Made by a program: the position numbers and the translations under genes. A DNA stretch of 64,000 bases. Source: Cupriavidus numazuensis. GTDB lineage: Bacteria > Pseudomonadota > Gammaproteobacteria > Burkholderiales > Burkholderiaceae. The notes beneath the pieces were generated by a model, which saw only the letters and a list, made by a program, of their open reading frames with translations, made no database searches and was not told where the DNA came from. Location of the stretch: assembly GCF_905397435.1 (NCBI RefSeq), contig NZ_CAJPVI010000022.1, positions 62,001 to 126,000 of the forward strand, written 5' to 3'. How positions within the stretch are numbered: the stretch's first letter is position 1; the number at the start of each line of letters is the position of its first letter. Below, piece after piece: positions 8,025-16,264 of the stretch.

Positions 8025-8999
8025 ATGAGCGCACGCATCGGCCTGGTCGTATTCCCGGAATTCCAGCTACTCGATCTGGCCGCCCTGACGGTCTTCGAGC
8101 TGGCCAACCACGGTTTGCACCCTGCGCCCTACGAAGTGACTGCGGTATCGCATGGCGGCGGCATGGTCAGGAGTTCGTCGGGCGTCGCGTTCGAGACGCA
8201 GCCGATCGGCCGGCGGCGCTATGACACGCTGATCGTCGCCGGCGCAACGGAAGTGACTGCGACCGAACCTGAACTGATCCGGCAACTGCGCAGTGCAGCG
8301 CCGCGCGCGCGGCGAATTGCGAGCGTGTGCACAGGTGCGTTCATACTGGCCGAAGCGGGGTTGCTCGATGGCAGGCGCGTGACGACGCACTGGGCCATGG
8401 CCCATGAACTGCAGAAGCGCCACCCGCTGGTCACCGTCGACGAAGACCGCATCTTCGTGCAGGACGGGCCGGTGTGGACATCAGCCGGCATGACGGCATG
8501 CCTGGACCTGGCGCTTGCGCTCGTGGACGCCGACCTGGGCTCGGCGGTCGCCAGAAGCGTGTCGCGCAAGATGGTGATCCACTATCGCCGCACCGGAGGG
8601 CAATCGCAGTTCTCGACGCTGTCCGAACTGGAGCCGAGTTCCGACCGCATTCGCGAAGCGCTCGTGTTTGCGCGCGAAAACCTGCGCGAGCCGCTCTCGG
8701 TCGTACAACTCGCCGAGCATGTGCACTGGAGTCCGCGCCATTTCAGCCGCGCGTTTCAGCTTCAGACGGGCCTGACCCCGGCCAAGGCGATCGAAAAGCT
8801 GCGGCTCGAGGCCGCGCGTGCCCTCATCGAAAAAGGCGAGTCTTCCATCATGCGGGTCGCCGACCTCACCGGCTTTGGCGATGAAGAACGCATGCGCCGC
8901 GCGTTCCTGCGCACGCTTGGCAAGCCCCCGCAGGCACTCGTGCGCGAGATGCGCGCGCGACGAGATGAGTCCCTGCCGTCCCTGGCCACGGCGGCCTGA
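8025..8999 (+). CDS. GlxA-family regulator (DJ-1/PfpI domain plus AraC HTH)
   Basis: A 324-aa protein. Residues ~1-190 form a DJ-1/PfpI-type amidotransferase-like domain beginning IGLVVFPEFQLLDLA, with ASVCTGAFILAEAG around residue 102. Residues ~215-310 form the AraC DNA-binding domain (SVVQLAEHVHWSPRHFSRAFQ, then VADLTGFGDEERMRRAF). ATG 8025 puts the conserved first strand at residue 4; longer in-frame starts add unrelated sequence. Family members sense metabolites and activate adjacent operons, so the divergent SDR gene is the likely target. Confidence 0.92.
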   Translation: MSARIGLVVFPEFQLLDLAALTVFELANHGLHPAPYEVTAVSHGGGMVRSSSGVAFETQPIGRRRYDTLIVAGATEVTATEPELIRQLRSAAPRARRIASVCTGAFILAEAGLLDGRRVTTHWAMAHELQKRHPLVTVDEDRIFVQDGPVWTSAGMTACLDLALALVDADLGSAVARSVSRKMVIHYRRTGGQSQFSTLSELEPSSDRIREALVFARENLREPLSVVQLAEHVHWSPRHFSRAFQLQTGLTPAKAIEKLRLEAARALIEKGESSIMRVADLTGFGDEERMRRAFLRTLGKPPQALVREMRARRDESLPSLATAA

Positions 9000-9216
9000 G
9001 GGGGACGCAACTAGCACGAGCAAACACACCGGACCAATGGGACATTTCGGATATTTCGGAGAAACGATCGGTGCCCGCACCGCAAGCGCGCGCCAATTGT
9101 GAACAACTGTGATAACCGATTGGCAAGGCACGGGGGCTGCGGAAGAATGGGCAGTTCGATGCGGCGCGGCCCCAGCAAGACTCGGCCGCCGGGCAGATTC
9201 TTCCGACGTAGCCACC

Positions 9217-9555
9217 ATGAAACGACCAACCCGGGAATGTGTACTCGCGCTGATCGCCTGCTTGCGACATGCTGGCCCAATGCGACGCGACCATCTTGCC
9301 AGCGCCTGCAGGCTGACGGCTTCGGAACTTACGCGCGCGCTGAAATCCGCACGGCAGATGGGTGTGGTCGAAGACCTTCCGGCCGCTGACGACATTGCGC
9401 AAACCGAGCGGCTGTTCGGCCTGACCGGCCGCACCCTCCCCCCGGCCCGCCGCGTTCCCGCGCGCGGCGCCGAAGCCGGCCCGAGCTTTCAGCCATTGCT
9501 GGATGCATGGGGCATTGCCCGGCCAAGCAGCCGGCGCAGCACTCACGCTTCATGA
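9217..9555 (+). CDS. Hypothetical protein with a winged-helix-like N-terminus
   Basis: A 112-aa protein. Residues ~5-50 (CVLALIACLRHAGPMRRDHLASACRLTASELTRALKSARQMGVV) read like a three-helix winged-helix/MarR-like DNA-binding segment, with ASELTRALKSARQ as a possible recognition helix. The rest is Pro/Arg-rich and probably disordered. I do not recognise a named family. ATG 9217 was chosen because the fold begins there; the ATG at 9109 adds low-complexity sequence. Confidence 0.5.
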   Translation: MKRPTRECVLALIACLRHAGPMRRDHLASACRLTASELTRALKSARQMGVVEDLPAADDIAQTERLFGLTGRTLPPARRVPARGAEAGPSFQPLLDAWGIARPSSRRSTHAS

Positions 9556-9616
9556 CGGCGCGCATCAGTGTGCGGCAAATCGGAAACGGCCTGGTCCGCC
9601 TCGCGCGGCCCGAGTG

Positions 9617-10099
9617 TCAGCGCACGCGCCGGTAACTGGCGCTCATGAACTGCGTCCATTCGCCGTCCGAGCCCTGGACATGCGACGTCAGCGTGCGATG
9701 GTCGTCGTCGGTGAAGCGGATGACGTCGCGATACTTCACCATCTTGCCGCTGCCAGTGTTGTCCGGCCCTTCGGCGCGCAGCGTGAGCTCCTGTCCGCCG
9801 GGATCGAGATCGCCCTCATAGGCCCATAGGTAAGTCATCATCGAACCGATGAACGTACCCACGAAATGCTTGCGCGAGGGATCGTAGCCCAGCGTCATCA
9901 CCGTGGTGGCGGGCCCGCAGCCGGGCATTTCGCCTTCGCTCACGCACTGCACCCACAAGTCGCCGACACGGCCGACGCGTTCGGGGATTTCCCATTTCAC
10001 GGGCGGCTGGTCCGCACTCATCAGGGCCTCGCCTGTCGCCATCCACTCGCCCACCAGCCGTTGCAGCCAGCGATGTTCGTTGAGCGCCTCGGTATGCAT
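9617..10099 (-). CDS. DUF1579 protein
   Basis: A 160-aa cytosolic protein that fits DUF1579: it opens LNEHRWLQRLVGEWMATGEALM, has TVMTLGYDPSRKHFVGTFIGSMMTYLW in the middle, and ends with a beta-rich FMSASYRR strand. These proteins adopt a lipocalin-like barrel and have no settled activity. It stands alone, with no partner of known function next to it. Confidence 0.85.
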   Translation of the reverse strand: MHTEALNEHRWLQRLVGEWMATGEALMSADQPPVKWEIPERVGRVGDLWVQCVSEGEMPGCGPATTVMTLGYDPSRKHFVGTFIGSMMTYLWAYEGDLDPGGQELTLRAEGPDNTGSGKMVKYRDVIRFTDDDHRTLTSHVQGSDGEWTQFMSASYRRVR

Positions 10100-10209
10100 G
10101 GCCTACCTCCTGTCACCTGGCAGTGCGCAGCCACATTTGTGGATGCCGTACACATACACTAGCAAACAGCCTGGACAGTGTCCACATCAACGGCGGCGCC
10201 CCGTCGCGC

Positions 10210-10566
10210 TTATTCCGGCAGCCGGACCTTGGTGACGACGAACCTGTCGCCGGGGGCCCGGATCACGTCGCACTGGATCTTTGCCTTGCGCTGGGCACCG
10301 TCCGTGCCAAGGTATTCCACATCCGCGACAACGCTGTAGGCATCTTCGGCGACTTTGCGGTATGTGCTGCCATCCCACTTGAAGTGATCGGGATTCGGCA
10401 GCTTTGTCTTCACCGCCTTCCTGCACGCGACCGGCGCGCCAGGCGCTTCGTCCTTGCCACGCGGCCTGGGCATCTCGAGGTCGTCGGCGAGTGCCGCACC
10501 CGCAGCCAGCAGCAGTCCGGCTGCCGCGATGGCTGCACGGGTTCGGCGGGACAAGGCAAGCATCAT
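10210..10566 (-). CDS. Secreted hypothetical protein (118 aa)
   Basis: The N-terminal signal peptide MMLALSRRTRAAIAAAGLLLAAGAALA is followed by a ~90-residue mature domain with two Cys (ACRKAV and IQCDVI) that may form a disulfide, and a beta-rich FKWDGSTYRKVAEDAYSVVADVEYL segment. AGGAG lies six bases before ATG 10564-10566. I do not recognise the family. The adjacent MFS gene lies 62 bp upstream on the same strand, so co-transcription is possible. Confidence 0.75.
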   Translation of the reverse strand: MMLALSRRTRAAIAAAGLLLAAGAALADDLEMPRPRGKDEAPGAPVACRKAVKTKLPNPDHFKWDGSTYRKVAEDAYSVVADVEYLGTDGAQRKAKIQCDVIRAPGDRFVVTKVRLPE

Positions 10567-10628
10567 GAAGATCTCCTGGACAGATGGGGCGTCACATTTT
10601 ACGCGGGCGGGGCCGCTCATGCCGCCGA

Positions 10629-11813
10629 TCAGGCATCTCCGCGGGCTGGCCGGGCCGCGAGCACCGCCATATTGCGCAGCACGAAGGCCGCGAGCAGTAC
10701 GCCTGCAGTGCCCCAGGCGATGGACGGCAACCAGGGCAACAGGCCGGCCAACGCCGGCTGTCTGGCAATGCCGGACGCGACCATGGCAATCCGCACAGAG
10801 GCCGCCAGCGCCGCCAGGGCAAACAGAAAGCCTGTCAGCCTGCCTTCGCGACCGACATGGCCCGCGTCGATGGCAGCCCCGGCCGCGGCACAGAAGACCA
10901 CGCCCCACAAGAGTCCGACCACGCACTGGGCCGCCAGCAGTACCGTCAGCGAAGGTGCATGGGCAATGCCGGCCAGGACCAGCGCACCCAGCGCCGCAGC
11001 GGCCGTCAGTGCGCCATGGAGAAGGAAGCGTCCACGCGGCAATCGCGCGGGCAATAGAACGCCCATCGCAAAGCCAATCCAGAAGGCTGGCATCACGCGC
11101 ACCAGCTCGCCGGGCTTCACGAATTTCAGATAGGCCGGCGCGCTGTTCACGCTGCTATGGACCTGGAAACCGAATGCCAGCAGGAACACGGCGGCCAGCA
11201 GCAGCCACGCCATGGCCATGCCGCCGGCGCGCACGGTCGCAGATGCCACAACCGGCTGCGGCCCGGCGTGGGCTTCCACCCATTGCAAGGCGAGAACTGC
11301 GGCCAACAGGCCCAGGCTTGCCACCAGAAACGGCAATGCCGGCGCCTGGCCACGCATCCACGCCGTGAGCAGGGGCGCCAGCGCGGAGGCCACCCCCACG
11401 CCGAGCATTGAGCACCCCACCAGGAATCGAGGAGCCGAGCCCCGCAGCCGACGGGCAATGATCACCATGGGCGGGGCGCGCAGTGCCGACGATGTAGCGG
11501 CCCAGCACACGGTCAGCAACAGCATCATTTGGGGCGACGCCGATTTCGCCAGCAGGGCGAACGCGACAGCCGACACCACGCTGGCAGCGAGTATCCACGT
11601 GCCAACCCGGTGCAAGGCATCGGCCACGCGGTCCGCGGCCATGCCCAGCAAGCCGTCCATCACGACGAAGATGGCCTGGTCCATCAGGAGGATCCAGGCC
11701 ACCTGGGCTGCCGGCAGGCCCGCCTGCGCGGCCAGTGCGGGCAGGAACGCCGTATAGAGCGTCCATGTCACCGCCAGCATGAACTGCACGGAAAACAAGG
11801 CCAATGCCTGCAT
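10629..11813 (-). CDS. MFS transporter
   Basis: A 394-aa inner-membrane protein with about 12 hydrophobic helices (first: LALFSVQFMLAVTWTLYTAFLP). The short loop after helix 2, GLLGMAADRVADALHRVG, is a recognisable MFS motif A variant. The substrate is unknown. The stop is 62 bp before the secreted 118-aa gene on the same strand. Confidence 0.85.
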   Translation of the reverse strand: MQALALFSVQFMLAVTWTLYTAFLPALAAQAGLPAAQVAWILLMDQAIFVVMDGLLGMAADRVADALHRVGTWILAASVVSAVAFALLAKSASPQMMLLLTVCWAATSSALRAPPMVIIARRLRGSAPRFLVGCSMLGVGVASALAPLLTAWMRGQAPALPFLVASLGLLAAVLALQWVEAHAGPQPVVASATVRAGGMAMAWLLLAAVFLLAFGFQVHSSVNSAPAYLKFVKPGELVRVMPAFWIGFAMGVLLPARLPRGRFLLHGALTAAAALGALVLAGIAHAPSLTVLLAAQCVVGLLWGVVFCAAAGAAIDAGHVGREGRLTGFLFALAALAASVRIAMVASGIARQPALAGLLPWLPSIAWGTAGVLLAAFVLRNMAVLAARPARGDA

Positions 11814-11949
11814 GTCTGCCTGCCGGTATCCGGTATCCGGTCAGCCGCGCAACGGCGCCGTGCGGCGCTCCGGCGGCGTCAGTACCTGCGCGAGCCGGCA
11901 TGGCGGCGGCGGCTGGCCGCCATGCCTAAACAATAGTTGCTGGCACGTC

Positions 11950-12543
11950 TCAGAAGCGCGCCGAGTACTGGAGCAGGAAGAAATTGATGCCCGGGTTGGG
12001 TTCCTTGATGCCCGCATTCGAATAGTGCTGCAGGCGCAGGGCCAGTTCCGAATCGAGCGTATCGCCGAAGCGGTATCCCACGGCCACGCGATCGCCAAAC
12101 TGAAAGGCCGTGGAAAAGACCTTGTCGTCCGATAGCCCTGTGCGCGACAGCACGTGGACGCCTACGCCGGCTTCGGCGAAGACGCCACTGCGGCCCGCAC
12201 CCTGCAGACGCAGGATCGGCGTCAGGCCCAGATCGCCAAGCGCACTCCCTCCGCTGCCATGGGGATTCCACACGCCGCCCGAGACCTCGAACCCGAGGCG
12301 CAGGCGAACGGATTGCGACGACGTCGCCCATAGATCCTGCTTCAGATCCCAGCGCGCTTCGAGCCGCGCCATCGCGGCATCCTTGCCAGCCCCTGCGGAC
12401 ACGCCGAGGCGCACGGGCTCGAACCATGGCTCGGCATGCAACAGGCCGCTGGTCAGCGCGCCAGACAGGGCAATGGCAGCCAGTACGGAACGGCGAACAG
12501 CTCGGCGGGACGGAAGGCGATACGGGGAAAGACGGCTAGGCAT
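11950..12543 (-). CDS. pagL: Lipid A 3-O-deacylase PagL
   Basis: A 197-aa outer-membrane beta-barrel enzyme that removes the 3-O-acyl chain of lipid A. Residues 1-37 contain the signal peptide (LLHA cleavage region). The C-terminal LRLQHYSNAGIKEPNPGINF holds the His-x-Ser pair and the Asn-Ala/Pro-Asn-Gly signature of PagL, and the protein ends with a terminal Phe as outer-membrane proteins do. ATG 12541-12543 is the start that gives a clean signal peptide. No PhoPQ-like box is visible upstream. It is monocistronic. Confidence 0.88.
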   Translation of the reverse strand: MPSRLSPYRLPSRRAVRRSVLAAIALSGALTSGLLHAEPWFEPVRLGVSAGAGKDAAMARLEARWDLKQDLWATSSQSVRLRLGFEVSGGVWNPHGSGGSALGDLGLTPILRLQGAGRSGVFAEAGVGVHVLSRTGLSDDKVFSTAFQFGDRVAVGYRFGDTLDSELALRLQHYSNAGIKEPNPGINFFLLQYSARF

Positions 12544-12786
12544 GACAGCGTGGCAGGCGTGACAGGAGGGACGACGACGAGCATGGCAACCGCGGCTTCG
12601 GACGGCCGTCGGAATCCCGCTCTGGCGCGGATTATGCAGCGTTCGCCGCATCGCAAGAAGTCACGTGGATTGCACACTGTGTTCTGTTTTTGGAACAATT
12701 CTCCGATTGCTATTGGGGCTCATGGAACGGCCCGTCGATTTGCCTTTTGCACGTGCAAGCAAGGTTCTTCGACGAATTGTGGGGTT

Positions 12787-13558
12787 GTCGTTCTTGGCGG
12801 GCGCTGCTGTTTCGCCGGCGTAGCCGGCGAGTCACTTTTTGTCCGAGCGACAAAAAGTAACCAAAAAGCGCGTCGTTGCCGCTGGCCATCAATTCCACGG
12901 CGGCAGGAATTCAAACGGCTTTGGACGCCTGCGATGGTGGTCAGTGGTTCGAGCCTGCTAACGCTATGTGAGTCAGAACCTGTGCCTTGCGCGGCACGGC
13001 TTTTGGACGATCCCCAAGACGGACTCGGGTACAGCCTTTCAACCAGGTCAGTGGTGGGACGCCTTCGGCTGCGCTGCGCGCACGTCGTCGTCTGGGGGCA
13101 AGCTCATCAACGTGGCTGGCGCCCGAGTCCCCGTTCCAGTTCCAGTTCCTGATGTCCTGCCTCTACGCGCATGCAATGCGCCCAAGGCATCGTCACCGAG
13201 GCGAGGTTAGGACTAGACCTCAGCGGTCTTACTCCGAGCCGCGCGCAGCGCAGCCGAAGGCGTCCCCGTGAAGGCGATATTAGTAGGGACCACTCCGTAA
13301 TCCGGGTTCGCTCGTACGCGCTGTCCCATCCTAATCATCTACGCGGCAGGCAGTCCAGCGCTCCTCTGATGCATCAATGGCATTGGGCTCTCGATTGACC
13401 ACGTAAACGCGCTTTTGCCTCCTTTTGTCGCTCGGACAAAAGGAGGTCGCCGGCTACGCCGGCGAAACAGCAGCGCCAGCGAAGAGCGACAACCCGCCCC
13501 CAACGAGAAGCCCCGTCGGCTACGCCGGCGAAACAGCAGCGCATGCCAAGAACGATAC
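12787..13558. repeat. Dispersed non-coding repeat, copy 1 (~770 bp)
   Basis: The left ~325 bp is nearly identical to 32954-33277. The middle is diverged but shares short blocks (GCATCGTCACCGAGGCG, GCGCGCAGCGCAGCCGAAGG, GCGGCAGGCAG). The ends are inverted relative to each other: GTCGTTCTTGGC...CGCCGGCGTAGCCGGCG on the left, the complement on the right, with the right end present twice (13457-13491 and 13515-13555). Next to each end is a hairpin: ACTTTTTGTC-CGAGC-GACAAAAAGT at 12834-12858 and CCTCCTTTTGTC-GCTCG-GACAAAAGGAGG at 13418-13446. No frame codes for a recognisable protein. It fills most of the 1.2-kb gap between pagL and the chemoreceptor. Confidence 0.85.
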
Positions 13559-13578
13559 CCCCGCAATTCGGCGATGAA

Positions 13579-13607
13579 CCAAAAAAAAGCCCTCCTTGCG
13601 GAGGGCT
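13579..13607 (-). terminator. Terminator of the chemoreceptor gene
   Basis: On the minus strand AGCCCTCC-GCAA-GGAGGGCT is followed by a run of T: a textbook intrinsic terminator, 134 bp beyond the chemoreceptor stop and just outside the repeat. Confidence 0.85.
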
Positions 13608-13740
13608 GAAGTCGGGGGGTGTAGCAAGATGCCACGTGACAGATTCTAGGGATTGGGCCTCGGTGCAAAGCCCCGAATAGTTGCAGCCGTCTTGCCATAT
13701 TCACGCGTTTGTGACGGCATGTGACGGCCAAGGACACGGC

Positions 13741-15450
13741 TCAGAATGAATGCCAATCGTCGCCGGCTTCATCGCCAACACGCGGTGCCCGTGCCGGCTG
13801 AGCCGCCGGAGCCGGCCTGCGTACGGCCTGCAAGCCCACTTGCGAGCTGGTGGATCCGTGTGCGACGGACAGCGATGGCGAGCCCTGCAGCCGACTCCCT
13901 TCCGCCCCCGCGATCCGGAATACCGAGACCGCGTCGGCCATGGCATTGGCCTGTTCTTCCAGCGACTTTGCAGCCGCCGCCGACTGCTCGACCAGCGCGG
14001 CATTCTGCTGGGTGCCCGAATCGATCTGGCTGATCGCGACGTGCACCTGCTCCACGCCCTGGCTCTGTTCGCCGGACGCCACGGAGATCTCGCCCATGAT
14101 GTCCGAGACCTGCTGGATCGCGCGGATCACCTCGCCCATGGTCTGGCCAACCTCCCCCGCCTGGCGCGAACCGTCCTGGACCATGTCCGCGGAGGACTCG
14201 ATCAGCTCCTTGATTTCCTTGGCCGCCGCCGACGAGCGCTGCGCGAGCGCGCGCACCTCGCCCGCCACGACCGCGAATCCGCGCCCCTGCTCGCCGGCAC
14301 GCGCGGCCTCTACCGCCGCGTTCAACGCCAGGATATTGGTCTGGAACGCAATGCCCTCGATCAGGCTGGTGATCTCCGAGATCCGCCCCGAACTGCCACT
14401 GATCCGGGCCATGGTCTGCACCATGGCCTGCACCGCCGCGTTGCCAGCATGCGCGAGGTCTCGCGCACTGCCCGCCAGCGTGTTGGCCTGCGTCGCGTTG
14501 TCCGCGTTCATGCGCACGGTCTGGGAAATCTCCGTCATGCTGGCCGCGGTCTCCTGCAGCGACGCCGCCTGTTGCTCCGTGCGCGCGGACAAATCCATAT
14601 TGCCGCTGGCGATTTCACGCGATGCCACACGCACGGCCTCGCTCGATACCTGGATGCCGCGGACCGTTTGCGCCAGTTGGCTGCTCATGCGCGCCATGGC
14701 GCCAAACAGCAGGCCGAACTCGTCGCGCGAGCGGATCTCGATCTGCTGGTCCAGGCGGCCGCAGGCGATCTCGTCGGCGATTTCCACGGAGCGGCGAAGC
14801 TGGCGCGTAATGGTTCGCAGCAGATGGTGCGACGCCGCCACCGAGACGAGCACCCCCAGCACCACCAGCACCGCAGTCGTCCACAGCGCCGAACGCGCCT
14901 CGGTGAGACTGCGGCGGTGGTAGTCGCCGGCCTGGTTCAGGTTGATTTCCACGCCACGCGTGATGAGCTCGCCGACCTTGTCGCCGGCCGCACCAAGATC
15001 GCTGTCCTGAAGACGGGCCGCAGCGGCGCGGTCACCGGCTTCGAGCAGGTGCAATTCCTGTGCGACAAGGTCCGCGAAGCGCGCCAGCGCGGTATCCAGC
15101 GCATCCGCCATGTCGCGCTCGCGCGGCGACGTGACGCGCGTGGGGTAATAGGCCTGCCAGCCCTTCTTCATCTTGGCATGGTATTCGCGGACCTGTGCCA
15201 TGTCCGCGCTGCTTTCGTCCTCCGAAGTCGACTGGATTTTCCACAGCAGCCGGCGGATATGGAGCTGTGCCACGCGGACTTCCGCCAGCTCGCCGATGGC
15301 CACGGTGTTCTGCTCGTACGCGTCGTGCATGTTCTCGTTCAGGCTGGAGATGGTCTGCAAGGCGAAAAGCCCGATCGCCAGCATCAGCGCGATACATACA
15401 CTGAACACCAGGAGGATCCTGAACTTGATCGTATGGATGAACTGACTCAT
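13741..15450 (-). CDS. Methyl-accepting chemotaxis protein
   Basis: A 569-aa transmembrane chemoreceptor. TM1 is about residues 10-30; a periplasmic four-helix-bundle-type sensor domain with a 4HB_MCP look ([24 protein letters not shown]) follows; TM2 is about 188-212; then HAMP, and the signalling coiled coil with its tip around residues 360-410 ([34 protein letters not shown] cut into parts here by description). The protein ends in DWHSF, which fits the xWxxF tether bound by CheR/CheB. ATG 15448-15450 starts directly before TM1. The ligand is not readable. Confidence 0.93.
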   Translation of the reverse strand: MSQFIHTIKFRILLVFSVCIALMLAIGLFALQTISSLNENMHDAYEQNTVAIGELAEVRVAQLHIRRLLWKIQSTSEDESSADMAQVREYHAKMKKGWQAYYPTRVTSPRERDMADALDTALARFADLVAQELHLLEAGDRAAAARLQDSDLGAAGDKVGELITRGVEINLNQAGDYHRRSLTEARSALWTTAVLVVLGVLVSVAASHHLLRTITRQLRRSVEIADEIACGRLDQQIEIRSRDEFGLLFGAMARMSSQLAQTVRGIQVSSEAVRVASREIASGNMDLSARTEQQAASLQETAASMTEISQTVRMNADNATQANTLAGSARDLAHAGNAAVQAMVQTMARISGSSGRISEITSLIEGIAFQTNILALNAAVEAARAGEQGRGFAVVAGEVRALAQRSSAAAKEIKELIESSADMVQDGSRQAGEVGQTMGEVIRAIQQVSDIMGEISVASGEQSQGVEQVHVAISQIDSGTQQNAALVEQSAAAAKSLEEQANAMADAVSVFRIAGAEGSRLQGSPSLSVAHGSTSSQVGLQAVRRPAPAAQPARAPRVGDEAGDDWHSF

Positions 15451-15783
15451 TGTGGAAGTTCGATTGCAGGCTGGGTGAAACCCCCGATCCTCGCGGCCGG
15501 CATGCCTGTGCGGACGCGGTCCGCGTCGGCGCAATGGCCAGGCGCGGTTTTTCCGGCCTTAACGGCAGGGCTCCGGCGGACGTGATGTCCGCCGACAGGA
15601 TCGTTGATGCGCCGCAAACAAGGAAGGTGCGGCAAGATGGCGCCATGTACCGCCCCAATCGAATGAAGGGTCGCCAGTGTCGGCTAGCGAACAGTCCGCC
15701 ATTGCCGCGGCCATCAAGATGCGCATAACCGCCTCCGGGTGCCCATGACGCCAGGCCGCGGTGGTTCGTCACGGAGGCACGCC
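15451..15783. other. Divergent intergenic region, no gene seen
   Basis: 333 bp between the chemoreceptor start and the next plus-strand gene. It must contain both promoters. I could not identify a sigma-28-type or other named element. Only the Shine-Dalgarno GGAGG before 15784 is clear. Confidence 0.5.
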
Positions 15784-16137
15784 ATGTTCAGGAAAACCAT
15801 GCTGACCGGCAAGCCGCAGGCTTGCACGGTAAACGCCGCGGTGCCGACCCATGAGGCGGCCGCGTCTGACGCTGTTCCCGACCAGCTTTCGCGCAGCCTC
15901 AAGACGCAGGGCGACGCCATGGTGCAGTACGGCGCGCGCCTGCTGGTACTGCGCGAGTTCCTGGCCGCGCTGTGCGCGGGAATGTCCCCGGAGCGCCGCG
16001 ACAGCGTGGAAGGCGCCTTCCGCAAGCGTGTCGATGACCTGCTGTGCCTGACCGACGACCGACAATTGCCTGAAGCCTTCCACACCACGCTTCTTGCCGA
16101 GGTCAACTACTACCTGGGCGAGCTGAAACGCCGCTGA
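15784..16137 (+). CDS. Hypothetical protein (117 aa)
   Basis: A soluble, mostly helical protein: SRSLKTQGDAMVQYGARLLVLREFLAALCAGM, then RDSVEGAFRKRVDDLLCLTD, then LLAEVNYYLGELKRR at the end. GGAGG precedes ATG 15784. I do not recognise a family. The helical pattern would suit a small adaptor. It is 127 bp ahead of the autotransporter, with no evidence for a shared operon. Confidence 0.6.
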   Translation: MFRKTMLTGKPQACTVNAAVPTHEAAASDAVPDQLSRSLKTQGDAMVQYGARLLVLREFLAALCAGMSPERRDSVEGAFRKRVDDLLCLTDDRQLPEAFHTTLLAEVNYYLGELKRR

Positions 16138-16264
16138 GCGACGCGCGGGCCGGCTCTCCATGCCGGTCGCCAACGCGCGGCGCAGATCGTCCTTGCCATC
16201 GGGCCGGCCGTGCCTATTGTTCCGGTGAAGCGCGCACCAAAAGCGCGCCGGGCCCCGGGACGCC

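Noticed and set aside
12710..13398. Short peptides with LLFRRRSRR or FVRATK inside both repeat copies
   Set aside because: They arise from translating the palindrome and hairpin of the repeat in several frames on both strands. No frame persists through the element.
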